Assembly: GCF_014650575.1 (NCBI RefSeq)
Contig: NZ_BMVF01000003.1
Span: 310,001-374,000, forward strand
DNA: 64,000 bases
Direction of reading: 5' to 3'
From: Streptomyces naganishii JCM 4654
GTDB taxonomy: Bacteria > Actinomycetota > Actinomycetes > Streptomycetales > Streptomycetaceae
Below the pieces are notes generated by a model, which was not told the origin of the DNA, did not search any database, and saw nothing but the letters and a program-made list of their open reading frames with translations. Numbering within the stretch: the stretch's first letter is position 1; every line of letters starts with the position of its first letter. Positions 1 through 7,683 of the stretch are shown one piece after another. Position numbers and translations under genes: made by a program.

Positions 1-2
1 AC

Positions 3-455
3 GAGGGCCGCCTGACGGTGGCGCTGGATCCCTCGGGCGCCGCGTTCCACCTGTGGCAGGCCGGTGACTTCTGCGGCGCGGACGTGTTCAACCGGCCCGG
101 CTCGCTGGGGTGGGTGGAGCTGGCGACCCGTGACATCAAACGCGCCCGGGACTTCTACACGTCGGTGTTCGGCTGGAGCGTGAACGCCTCCGAGTGGTAC
201 ACGCAGTGGGGCCTGCACGGCGAGGACTTCGGCGGCATGACGTCGATGCACGGCCGCTTCCCGGCCGACGTGCCGCCGCACTGGCTGCCGTACTTCGCGG
301 TCGAGGACGTGGACGCCACCGCCGAGGTCGCGCTGCGGGCCGGCGCCAAGGCGCTGCAGGAGCCCACCTCCGTGCCGGACGGCCCCCGCATCGCGGTCCT
401 GCGCGACCCCCAGGGCGCGGCCTTCGGCGTCTACCAGGCCGGCCAGGAGGGCTGA
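3..455 (+). CDS. VOC (glyoxalase/bleomycin-resistance) family protein, 5' end missing
   Basis: The frame is open to the left edge, so the true start lies outside the window. The first residues seen (EGRLTVALDPSGAAFHLWQ) read like the last strand of a first VOC domain. A second complete domain follows, from SLGWVELATRDIKRARDFY to a closing strand with DPQGAAFGVYQ. This is the two-domain layout of actinobacterial VOC proteins annotated as glyoxalase-like or hydroxylase proteins. VOC domains bind a metal through paired beta-alpha-beta-beta-beta modules; the reaction cannot be inferred here. It converges on the downstream MarR gene with an 11 bp gap. Confidence 0.85.
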   Translation, partial: EGRLTVALDPSGAAFHLWQAGDFCGADVFNRPGSLGWVELATRDIKRARDFYTSVFGWSVNASEWYTQWGLHGEDFGGMTSMHGRFPADVPPHWLPYFAVEDVDATAEVALRAGAKALQEPTSVPDGPRIAVLRDPQGAAFGVYQAGQEG

Positions 456-465
456 AGGCGCTCAC

Positions 466-1101
466 TCACGCGCGCGGTGTGCGCGGCCGGCCCTCCAGGC
501 GGTCGAGGAGTCCGCCGAGGAGGGCCGCGAGGTCGCCGCGGTCGCCGTCGTCGAGGGCGGAGAGGACCTCGCGTTCGTGGGCGAGCTGTGCGGGCAGGAT
601 GCCGTCCACGAGGTCGCGCCCGGCGTCGGTGAGGCGGACGTGGGCGACCCGCCGGTCGCGGGTGTCGCCGCGGCGTTCCACCAGGCCGCGCTCGGTCAGC
701 TGCTTGAGCCGCTTGGTGACGGCCGCTCCGGAGGAGAAGGTCTCCCGGGCCAGCTCGCTCGGGGTGAGCTCGTGTCCGGTCCGGCGCAGGGCCCCGAGCA
801 GGTCGAACTCGGCCCGGGTGAGCCCGGCGCGGCGCAGCGGGGCGTCCTCGGCCTGCTGGAGCAGGGCGGCGCAGCGGTTGATACGGCCGATGATCTCCAT
901 CGGCGCGGTGTCGAGCCCGGGGTGGACGTCCCGCCACTGCCGGACCACGGCGGCGACGGTGTCGTCGCGGGCGGGGACCCGCGGGCCGCCGGGACGGGCC
1001 GGGTTCTTCGGGTCCGCGGGGGCCCGGAGGCGTTCCGGCTCCGTCGCCGGGCCGGTCGCCGTCGGTGCCGGCCCGCCCGGTCGCCCGTTCCTCGCCGTCA
1101 T
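466..1101 (-). CDS. MarR family transcriptional regulator
   Basis: A 211-residue protein with a Pro/Ala-rich N-terminal extension of about 45 residues, then a MarR fold. The winged helix-turn-helix spans about residues 110-165 (LTPSELARETFSSGAAVTKR, then a wing with GDTRDRRVAHVRLT). The ATG at 1101 was chosen because it overlaps the FUSC stop in an ATGA (1098-1101), which indicates translational coupling; longer frames run into FUSC. MarR proteins usually repress their own operon and release DNA on binding phenolic or aromatic ligands. Here the regulator is the second gene, so it probably represses the exporter and itself from the palindrome at 2826-2843 (inference). Confidence 0.88.
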   Translation of the reverse strand: MTARNGRPGGPAPTATGPATEPERLRAPADPKNPARPGGPRVPARDDTVAAVVRQWRDVHPGLDTAPMEIIGRINRCAALLQQAEDAPLRRAGLTRAEFDLLGALRRTGHELTPSELARETFSSGAAVTKRLKQLTERGLVERRGDTRDRRVAHVRLTDAGRDLVDGILPAQLAHEREVLSALDDGDRGDLAALLGGLLDRLEGRPRTPRA

Positions 1102-2807
1102 GGCCGTACGTCCTCCGTCGTGCTGCCCGTGTCCGCTGTGCTGCCCGTGTCCGCCGGGGTGTGCGGGCCCTGGCGGCGTACCGTCGCGGCGAGCGTACGG
1201 TGTGCGGTCCGCTCGGTGAGCACGACCCTCTCCTGGGGCAGGGCGCGCTGCCACCACTCGCCCGAGGCGGCCTCGGCGGTGGCCCGCAGCTCGACCAGGG
1301 CGGCCGCCAGGTCGCGGCGGGCGGACTCCAGGGCGGCGGTCGCGGGCCGCTCCTCGGCGAGCAGGCGGGCGGCGCGCTCACGGCAGCGGTCGACGGCGGC
1401 CAGCGCGTGCTCGATACGGTCCCCGGCGCGGCGGTTGGTGACGGCGACGGCGGCGACGAAGCCGACCAGGGCGCCCACGACGGTGTCCAGGGCGCGCTCG
1501 GTGATCAGCTCGCCCGTCGGGTGCGCTCCGGTGAACTCGGTGATGAGCAGGGCCATGGGGGTCACGCAGATGGTGCCGAGCCAGTAGTTGCGCCCGATGA
1601 GGGCCTCGGCGCCGAAGTTCAGGGCGACGCAGCACAGCACGAGGGCCAGGCCGTTCGCGTGCGCGAGTGGGGCCACGGCGGCGAAGGCGAGGACGCCGAT
1701 CAGGTTGCCCACGACGCGCTGGACGCCCCGCCGCCAGGTGAGGGTGAGGTTGACCTGGTAGAGGGAGGCGGCGGTGACCAGGGCCCAGTAGGGGCGGCCG
1801 ACGCCGAGGGCGAGGGAGGCGTATCCGGCGAGCGCGCAGCCCAGCGCGGTACGCAGGGCGATCGGCGCGAGCGGGCCGAGCCGGCGCCACCAGGGGCGGT
1901 GCCCGGCGGTGAGCTCGGCGTCCACGCCGAGGAGTTCCTCGGTGGCCGCCCCGGTCCGGCCGGCGTGCGGGATCGGGCCGCTGCCGCACAGGTCGCGGGC
2001 CCAGGCCCGCAGCCGTCCGGGGTCGGTGTCGGCGGGGGCGGCCAGGGCGACCTCGGCGCGGACGAGCAGCCGCTCCAGGGCGCGCCGGGGCTCGGAGCGG
2101 GCGCCTGTGGACAGCAACGCCTGCCAGGCCGCCTGGACGGCGGCCGCGGCGGCGGCGCGGGCCCGGGCGTGTCCGTCGCCGGTGCCGCGGGTGGCCGCGT
2201 AGGCGGCGGCCGCGTTCAGCGCCTGGGCGGTGGCGCGGCGCTCGGGGCCGTGCGGGCGCAGCAGGCCCGGTGCCATGCCGACCAGCCAGGCCCAGGCGGC
2301 AGCGGCGGCGGCCAGTCCCATGTGGGCGGGGATCTGGCCGAGGGTCTGCGGGACGAACAGCGAGGCGGAGCTGATGAAGGTGAGGACGACGTTGCCGGGC
2401 GGTCCGATGCGGGTGGCGTCGCACAGCGCCTTCTGCGCGGCGGCCATCAGCGCGCCGACGGTGACCAGGACGACGGCGTTCCGGGTGAGCGTGGCGGTGA
2501 GCAGGGACAGGGCGAGGCCGGAGAGCATGCCGAGCACGACCCAGGCCAGGGCGCGGGCCCGGGCGGCGTAGGGCCGGTTGTGGGCGTACAGGGCGCACAG
2601 CGAGCCGGCCATCGTGTAGACGGCGAGGTCGAGGCGGCCGAGGGAGAGCAGCAGCAGGTTGGGCGGGGCGACCGAGGCCACGACGCTGAGGGCGGGCTTG
2701 AACCAGATGTCCGAGGGACGGCCCAGCCGCAGTACGCCGACGAGGGGAAGACGCCGGGCGAGGCGGGTCGTCGCGGTGGGGGTTCGAGTGGGGGTGGCAC
2801 TGCTCAT
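1098..2807 (-). CDS. FUSC family (aromatic-acid exporter-like) membrane protein
   Basis: A 569-residue integral membrane protein built as two hydrophobic blocks (about residues 30-165 and 315-435), each with several short TM segments, separated and followed by cytoplasmic helical regions. This is the FUSC/YccS/AaeB layout. The second block has the conserved look of the family (WRRGVQRVVGNLIGVLAF). Related proteins such as AaeB export hydroxylated aromatic carboxylic acids; the substrate here is unknown. It is the first gene of a two-gene operon with a MarR regulator coupled by a 4 bp overlap. The start codon has no clear Shine-Dalgarno sequence and lies 18 bp from a likely MarR operator. Confidence 0.85.
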   Translation of the reverse strand: MSSATPTRTPTATTRLARRLPLVGVLRLGRPSDIWFKPALSVVASVAPPNLLLLSLGRLDLAVYTMAGSLCALYAHNRPYAARARALAWVVLGMLSGLALSLLTATLTRNAVVLVTVGALMAAAQKALCDATRIGPPGNVVLTFISSASLFVPQTLGQIPAHMGLAAAAAAWAWLVGMAPGLLRPHGPERRATAQALNAAAAYAATRGTGDGHARARAAAAAAVQAAWQALLSTGARSEPRRALERLLVRAEVALAAPADTDPGRLRAWARDLCGSGPIPHAGRTGAATEELLGVDAELTAGHRPWWRRLGPLAPIALRTALGCALAGYASLALGVGRPYWALVTAASLYQVNLTLTWRRGVQRVVGNLIGVLAFAAVAPLAHANGLALVLCCVALNFGAEALIGRNYWLGTICVTPMALLITEFTGAHPTGELITERALDTVVGALVGFVAAVAVTNRRAGDRIEHALAAVDRCRERAARLLAEERPATAALESARRDLAAALVELRATAEAASGEWWQRALPQERVVLTERTAHRTLAATVRRQGPHTPADTGSTADTGSTTEDVRP

Positions 2808-2825
2808 GACTACAAGCTTAACAGG

Positions 2826-2843
2826 TGTTTTACCAGTAAAGCA
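2826..2843. promoter_or_regulatory. Probable MarR operator upstream of the FUSC-marR operon
   Basis: An AT-rich imperfect palindrome in a very GC-rich background: TGTTTTACCAGTAAAGCA. Core arms TTTAC and GTAAA are perfect around a 2 bp centre, and 7 of 8 positions pair over the full 18 bp. It lies 18 bp upstream of the FUSC start, where a repressor would block the promoter. Assignment to the adjacent MarR is inference from position and symmetry. Confidence 0.6.
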
Positions 2844-3014
2844 TCTCGCGCCCCTGGCGGGTCAGGCGGGCGCACGGTGTCGCGCCGCGCTCCGCCGCAC
2901 GCTCCCGTGTGCTTCCTCGCGCTCGCGTGCGGAGCGCGTGCCCCGGGCATCCCTTCACCGACCGGCCCGGCCGCCGCACCGCGGCCCGGGAGTCGTGGAG
3001 CGCGGAGGTGGGGG

Positions 3015-3647
3015 GTGCACGGACCGGCTTCGCCCGGCTGGCTGCTGGTCGCGCTGTGCGCGGCGACCGGGGCCTACTGTCTGCTGCGGATGCGCAGCAG
3101 CGTCGAGGAGCAGCGGCGCGCCGCGGGCGGCGAGGCGCTGATGGGCTTCGGTATGGCCGCCATGGCCGTGCCCGCGGCCGCGTTCACCCCGCCCGCGTGG
3201 GCGTGGCCCGCTTACGCGGTGGTGTTCGGCGCGGCGGCGCTGCGCGCCCTGTGGTCGTCGCGCGCCCTGTGGTCGCCGTCTGCCCTGTGGTCGCCGCGTG
3301 CCCTGTGGTCGTCGCGCGCGAGCGCGCACCATCTGCACCACCTCATAGGCGCCACGGCCATGGTCTACATGGCCGTGGTGATGGCCGCCTCGCCCGCCGC
3401 GCACCACCACGCGCACGGCGCGTCCGGGGTGCCGCTGGTCACCGGCGCGCTGCTGCTGTATTTCGTCGCCTACGTGCTGCTGACGGGCACCCGTCTGGTC
3501 CCGGCCGGGCCGGTGCCCGCGGGCACCGGCCCGGCGGGCGGGAGCGCGCCGGGCGGCTCCCCGGGGTGGGGCGACCGGCCGGAGCTGGCTCGGGCGTGCC
3601 GCCTGTCGATGGGGATGGCGATGGTGGCGATGCTGCTGGGGCTGTGA
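3015..3647 (+). CDS. DUF5134 domain membrane protein
   Basis: A 210-residue protein starting at GTG 3015, with GGAGG at 3004-3008 six bases upstream; longer frames run antisense to FUSC. It is a small polytopic membrane protein with hydrophobic segments near residues 5-20, 45-80, 115-135 and 140-165, and a His cluster (HHLHHLIGATAMVYM and HHHAHG). The pattern matches actinobacterial DUF5134, whose members often sit beside M56 proteases, as here. The His-rich segments near TM helices suggest metal or heme contact, but that is speculation. A four-copy 18 bp repeat falls in the middle of the gene. Confidence 0.75.
   Translation: MHGPASPGWLLVALCAATGAYCLLRMRSSVEEQRRAAGGEALMGFGMAAMAVPAAAFTPPAWAWPAYAVVFGAAALRALWSSRALWSPSALWSPRALWSSRASAHHLHHLIGATAMVYMAVVMAASPAAHHHAHGASGVPLVTGALLLYFVAYVLLTGTRLVPAGPVPAGTGPAGGSAPGGSPGWGDRPELARACRLSMGMAMVAMLLGL
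3243..3314 (+). repeat. Four in-frame 18 bp tandem repeats within the DUF5134 gene
   Basis: Four consecutive 18 bp units (3243-3260, 3261-3278, 3279-3296, 3297-3314) of the type CGCGCCCTGTGGTCGTCG. They encode RALWSS, RALWSP, SALWSP and RALWSS between two TM segments. Unit length is a multiple of three, so copy-number changes would keep the frame. Confidence 0.9.
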
Positions 3648-3763
3648 GGGCCGGCGCGCTCGCGCGCGCTCGACGTCCGCCGTGGGGCGCCGGTTCGTGG
3701 TCTGCGTCACTTTGGCGGCCCGGTTCGTACCCGTGAGCGCGGGGCCGCTCATAGGGTGGTCGC

Positions 3764-4699
3764 ATGATGGTGCCCGCGGTCCTGCTGGTGATCGGCGTCC
3801 TGACCGCCGTGCTGGGTCCACGGCTGCTGGCCCGCGCCGACTGGACCGACCGTGAACCCGTGCTCGCGCTGTGGGCGTGGCAGTGCGTGGTCGCCGCGGT
3901 GCTGCTGTGCTGCGCGCTGTCGATGACCCTCAGCGCGGCGGCGGCCTGGCAGGCCGTGCGCGGGCACGTGTTCGCCCCGGCTCCGCGTTCGGTCGTGGAG
4001 GCCTACGCGCTGGGCACGGCCGGGCTCTGGGCGCCCACCACCGCCGTGGCCCTGGCCTGCGGCGGCGTCTGGAGCGCCGCGATGCTGGTCCGCGAGATCG
4101 TGCGAACCCAGGCCCGGCGTCGGCGGCGGCGTGCCGAACTCCTGGTCCGCGTCCCGGTGTTGCCCGGCGAGGAGCCCGGCGCCGACCGGCTCGTGGTGCT
4201 GGAGGGCGAGCGGCCCGACGCCTGGTGGCTGCCCGGGACCCCGCCCCGGCTCGTGGTCACGACGGCCGCGCTGCGCCGTCTGACGGGGCGGCAACTGGAC
4301 GCCGTACTCGCGCACGAGCAGGGCCACGCGCGGGCCCGCCACGACTGGCTGCTGCACTGCTCGGCCGCGCTGGCGGACGGCTTCCCGCAGGTACCGGTGT
4401 TCGCCGCGTTCCGCGACGAGATGCACCGCCTGGTCGAACTCGCCGCCGACGACGTGGCCTCGCGCCGCTTCGGCCGGCTGACCACCGCGCTGGCGCTGGT
4501 CGAACTCAACGAGGACCGCGGGGTGTTCGGCCCCTGCCCGGCCCCGCGGGCCGACGTCCCGAGCCGGGTGCACCGGCTGCTCACTCCCCCGGACCGGCTC
4601 ACCGCCGCCCGCCGCCTGCGCCTGACGGCGCTGGCCTCGCTGGTGCCGGTGATCCCGGTGCTGGTGACGCTGGTTCCGGGACTGGGCGCGCTCCGGTAG
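3764..4699 (+). CDS. M56 family (BlaR1-like) membrane metallopeptidase
   Basis: A 311-residue protein with three N-terminal TM segments (about residues 2-20, 38-58, 82-105), a basic stretch RRRRRR, a cytosolic zinc-protease domain with AHEQGHARARHDW (HExxH at about residue 184), a downstream Glu helix with VELAADDVA, and a C-terminal TM. This is the M56/BlaR1 protease layout without a penicillin-sensor domain. In the family such proteases cleave BlaI-type repressors. No BlaI gene lies next to it here, so its target is unknown. Two adjacent ATGs (3764, 3767) could serve as start. Confidence 0.88.
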   Translation: MMVPAVLLVIGVLTAVLGPRLLARADWTDREPVLALWAWQCVVAAVLLCCALSMTLSAAAAWQAVRGHVFAPAPRSVVEAYALGTAGLWAPTTAVALACGGVWSAAMLVREIVRTQARRRRRRAELLVRVPVLPGEEPGADRLVVLEGERPDAWWLPGTPPRLVVTTAALRRLTGRQLDAVLAHEQGHARARHDWLLHCSAALADGFPQVPVFAAFRDEMHRLVELAADDVASRRFGRLTTALALVELNEDRGVFGPCPAPRADVPSRVHRLLTPPDRLTAARRLRLTALASLVPVIPVLVTLVPGLGALR

Positions 4700-4765
4700 C
4701 CGGCCGGTCGCGCGGCGAGAGGTTTCCGGCCGGTCGGGCGGCGAGAGGTTTCCGGCGAGGGGTTT
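4700..4765. repeat. Short tandem repeat between the M56 and PAP2 genes
   Basis: Two near-identical 26 bp units (4700-4725 and 4726-4751, one mismatch), each ending in GCGAGAGGTTT, followed by a shortened third copy at 4752-4765. They fill most of the 96 bp between the genes. No hairpin or protein motif is obvious. Confidence 0.85.
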
Positions 4766-4795
4766 CCCTGGCCGCGCCCGGGCGAGGATCGCATC

Positions 4796-5629
4796 ATGCA
4801 CCCCGCGCACGCCGAGCCCCGGACCCGTCCGCCGGAACACGCCCCTCCCCTCGCCTCTCGCGCCGCGCCGGTGCTCGCCCTGTGCTCGGCGCTGCTGCTG
4901 CTCCTGGTCGCGGTCCGCTGGCGGCCGCTGGTGAACGCCGACGCCGCCATCGCCCGTACCACCCACCGCTGGGCGGTCGGGGAGCGCGGGCTCACGCACG
5001 TCTTCCGGGTGCTGACCGACTGGGTGTGGGACCCGGAGACGATGCGCCTGCTGTGCGCGGCGGCCGTGCTGTGGCTCGCCCGGCGCCGCGCGGGCCGGCG
5101 GCCGGCCCTGTGGGTGGCCGGCACCTGTGTGCTGGCCGCGGTGCTCCAGCAGGCGCTGAAGGCCGCGGTGGGCAGACCGCGCCCCGTCTGGCCGGACCCG
5201 GTGGACTCCGCCGGCTACGCGGCCTTCCCCTCGGGGCACGCCATGACGGCGACGGTCGTCTGTGGTCTGCTCCTGTGGCTGATCCACCGCCGCGTCGCGC
5301 GGACCGGGTGGCGCCTCGCCGTGGCGACGGCCACCGTCTCCGTCGTGGGCGTCGGACTGACCCGTGTCTGGCTGGGCGTGCACTGGGCGTCCGACGTGCT
5401 CGGCGGCTGGCTGCTGGGCGCGACGGTGGTGGCGGCCGCGGTGTGGGCGTACGACCGGCGGACGCGCGGCCGGAACCCGCCCGCGCGGACGGACCACCGG
5501 CCTAGGGTCTGTCCGGCGCATCGGGTCGCGGGAAAGTCACGGCACCGACCGTCCCAGGTGAGGACCCCGCGTCCGCGGCGTGAGCCGCCGGACAGCCCCC
5601 GGGCTCCCCTCTTAGGATCGCGGTCATGA
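4796..5629 (+). CDS. PAP2 superfamily membrane phosphatase
   Basis: A 277-residue protein with five to six TM segments and all three PAP2 acid-phosphatase motifs: KAAVGRPRP (about residues 121-129), PSGH (about 144-147) and TRVWLGVHWASD with the second catalytic His near residue 196. The family dephosphorylates lipid phosphates such as phosphatidic acid or undecaprenyl pyrophosphate at the outer membrane face; the substrate here is not determined. The last 50 or so residues are basic and proline-rich. The stop overlaps the HAD start as ATGA (5626-5629), so the two are probably coupled. Confidence 0.88.
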   Translation: MHPAHAEPRTRPPEHAPPLASRAAPVLALCSALLLLLVAVRWRPLVNADAAIARTTHRWAVGERGLTHVFRVLTDWVWDPETMRLLCAAAVLWLARRRAGRRPALWVAGTCVLAAVLQQALKAAVGRPRPVWPDPVDSAGYAAFPSGHAMTATVVCGLLLWLIHRRVARTGWRLAVATATVSVVGVGLTRVWLGVHWASDVLGGWLLGATVVAAAVWAYDRRTRGRNPPARTDHRPRVCPAHRVAGKSRHRPSQVRTPRPRREPPDSPRAPLLGSRS

Positions 5630-6339
5630 CTGCCGTTCTCTTCGACTTCTCCGGGACCCTCTTCCGCGTCGAACCCACCGAGTCGTGGCTGCGTGCCGTG
5701 CTGGAGGAGGCCGGTCTGACGCTCGGGGACGGGGAGTTGGGCCGAGCGGCGCGGGCACTGGAGGAGGCGGGCGCGCTGCCGGGCGGGGCGAACCCCTCAC
5801 AACTGCCGGACGAACTCGCCGATTTGTGGGCGGTCCGGGACAGCAGCGCCGAACTGCACCGCGCCGCCTACACCGCGCTGTCCCGTCAGGTGACGCTCCC
5901 CGACCCGGCGTTGCACGACGCGCTGTACGACCGGCACATGACGCCGGCCGCCTGGGCGCCGTACCCGGACGCCGCGGAGGTGCTGAGCACGCTGCGCGGG
6001 CGCGGGATCGGCGTGGGCGTGGTCAGCAACATCGGCTGGGACCTGCGCCCCGTGTTCCGCGCCCACGGGCTCGACCCCTATGTGGACGCCTACGTCCTGT
6101 CGTACGAGCACGGTGTCCAGAAGCCTGATCCGCGGCTGTTCGCGACCGCCTGCGCGGCCCTGGGCGCCGAGCCGGAGGACGTGGTGATGGTCGGCGACAA
6201 CCGTCACGCGGACGGTGGTGCGGCGGCCCTGGGATGCGGGGTGCACTTCGTGGACCACCTGCCGGTGGCGGAGCGCCCGGACGCGCTGCGGCCGGTCCTC
6301 GACCGGGTGCCCCGGAAGGACCGAGCCCGCAAGGACTGA
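5626..6339 (+). CDS. HAD superfamily hydrolase
   Basis: A 237-residue soluble Rossmann-type phosphohydrolase-like protein. Motif I is FDFSGTLF (nucleophile Asp7), motif II VVSNIGWD, motif III Lys in QKPDPRLF, motif IV MVGDNRHAD, with a helical cap between motifs I and II. The second residue of the DxD pair, usually the acid/base Asp, is Ser here. Known members with DxS at this site can be dehalogenase-like or weak phosphatases, so phosphatase activity is not assured. Translationally coupled to the PAP2 gene by a 4 bp overlap. Confidence 0.87.
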   Translation: MTAVLFDFSGTLFRVEPTESWLRAVLEEAGLTLGDGELGRAARALEEAGALPGGANPSQLPDELADLWAVRDSSAELHRAAYTALSRQVTLPDPALHDALYDRHMTPAAWAPYPDAAEVLSTLRGRGIGVGVVSNIGWDLRPVFRAHGLDPYVDAYVLSYEHGVQKPDPRLFATACAALGAEPEDVVMVGDNRHADGGAAALGCGVHFVDHLPVAERPDALRPVLDRVPRKDRARKD

Positions 6340-6405
6340 GCCCGCAGGGCCCTGGCCCTGGACCGCCCAGGGCGACCGCGGCGCGGGCGGACCCGCGCGG
6401 GCGGG

Positions 6406-6663
6406 TCACTCCAGGTATCCCTCCACCTGGGAGGACGGACGGACTCGGGCGTCGTTCGGGTCCTCGCCGAACTCCGCTTTGGCGCGCCGCTGGCGCAACA
6501 GATCCCAGCACCGGTCGAGTTCGCGTTCCAGCTCGCCGAGCCGCCGCTGCTCCGTCGCGTCGTCGATCTTCCCGGAGGCCAGGGCGGCGCGCAGGGCGCG
6601 CTCGTCCTCGACCATCTGCGTGATCCTGTCCAGGATCCGCTGCTCCTGTTCCCGGTCCGCCAT
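6406..6663 (-). CDS. DUF2630 family small protein
   Basis: An 85-residue highly charged helical protein (MADREQEQRILDRITQMVED at the N-terminus, then ERELDRCWDLLRQRRAK), matching the DUF2630 family of actinobacteria. The pattern is one of two amphipathic helices forming a coiled coil. A strong GAGGAGG ribosome-binding site precedes the ATG at 6663. No function is known for the family. It is monocistronic and convergent with the HAD gene. Confidence 0.85.
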   Translation of the reverse strand: MADREQEQRILDRITQMVEDERALRAALASGKIDDATEQRRLGELERELDRCWDLLRQRRAKAEFGEDPNDARVRPSSQVEGYLE

Positions 6664-6878
6664 GCCCGCCGCCTCCTCGGCTCGGTGCCAGTGCTCACTT
6701 TAGAGAGGCGGCACGCGCCGTGCGACCGGTGTGCCGCGCGCGGCGGGAGCGGAGGAGCGGCCTCTGGACACCGATCGTGGGAGGCGAGTCCGCCTCGGGC
6801 GATCCCCCGCGTCGCCCGAGGCGGACGGCAGCCCGACCGGACCCGCGAAGGGGTCCGGCGCGCTCGCGTTGAGTATAG

Positions 6879-6897
6879 TTGGCTGGCAGCCAGTCAA
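6879..6897. promoter_or_regulatory. Probable TetR autoregulatory operator
   Basis: A 19 bp palindrome, TTGGCTGGCAGCCAGTCAA, with one mismatch per arm around a central A, 15 bp before the tetR ATG at 6913. A possible -10 box TATAGT (6874-6879) touches its left edge. Length and symmetry suit a TetR dimer; binding by the neighbouring protein is inferred. Confidence 0.65.
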
Positions 6898-6912
6898 CGC
6901 AGGAGTTCCAGC

Positions 6913-7590
6913 ATGTCCCCTCGCAGCGCCTCGGTCAATGAAGAGTTGCGGCGGCGTTCCCGGGAGCGGCTGCTGCAGGCGGCGGTCGAGCTGGTGGGCG
7001 AGCACGGGTACGAGGCGACGACCCTCGGCGCCATCGCCGACCGCGCGGGCTCGGCGCGCGGTCTGGTCTCGTACTACTTCCCCGGCAAGCGGCAGCTGGT
7101 GCAGTCCGCGGTGCACCGGCTGATGCACCGCACGCTGGAGGAGGGACTGGAGCGCGAGCCACGCACCGAGGACGGCCGGGAGCGGATGGCCCGGGCCATC
7201 GACGCGATCCTCGGGCTCGCCCGGGACCGGCCGGTCCTGATGCGCCAGCACATGGCGGGCATGCTCCAGGCCGAGGGGTTCGTGCAGTGCCCGGAGCAGC
7301 AGCGGCTGTCCCAGCTGCTGCGGGACACGGTGGCCCGGCAGGGTTCGGCGGACGTCGACACCGACTACCCGATGCTGCGCGCCCTGCTGATGGGCGCGGT
7401 CTACGCGGCGCTGGTTCCCGGTGCGCCGATGCCGGTCCCGGTGCTGCGCGCGGAACTGTTCAAGCGCTACCGGCTCGACTGGGAGATGGGGGCGCCGCCG
7501 GTACCGGGCACGCCCGGCACGCCCTGCGAGAAGGACCTCTCCCGCTTCTTCGCGACCGGCCGCCCGGCGACCGGCCCCTCGGCGAGCTAA
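6913..7590 (+). CDS. TetR family transcriptional regulator
   Basis: A 225-residue protein. The N-terminal TetR helix-turn-helix (about residues 15-60) includes TTLGAIADRAGSARGLVSYY and is followed by an all-helical ligand domain. The ATG at 6913 has AGGAG (6901-6905) seven bases upstream; the longer frame would run through the palindromic operator. The stop codon TAA (7588-7590) lies directly at the outer edge of the left terminal repeat of the IS1634-type element, so the last few residues may have been altered by the insertion. No obvious target gene other than itself lies nearby. Confidence 0.9.
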   Translation: MSPRSASVNEELRRRSRERLLQAAVELVGEHGYEATTLGAIADRAGSARGLVSYYFPGKRQLVQSAVHRLMHRTLEEGLEREPRTEDGRERMARAIDAILGLARDRPVLMRQHMAGMLQAEGFVQCPEQQRLSQLLRDTVARQGSADVDTDYPMLRALLMGAVYAALVPGAPMPVPVLRAELFKRYRLDWEMGAPPVPGTPGTPCEKDLSRFFATGRPATGPSAS

Positions 7591-7627
7591 CCCCGAACTT
7601 CGCAGGTCGCTGATTCGGATGATCTGG
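7591..7627 (+). repeat. Left terminal inverted repeat of the IS1634-type element
   Basis: Begins CCCCGAACTTCGCAGGTC and ends TGATTCGGATGATCTGG. It matches the reverse complement of 10323-10359 with three mismatches in 37. The match can be stretched outward through CTA, which includes the tetR stop codon. Confidence 0.85.
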
Positions 7628-7683
7628 CCGTTACCCCCAGCAGAGAGTCCGGCGGGCATTTCCTGCGGGCTCCTGGCAGTGGA

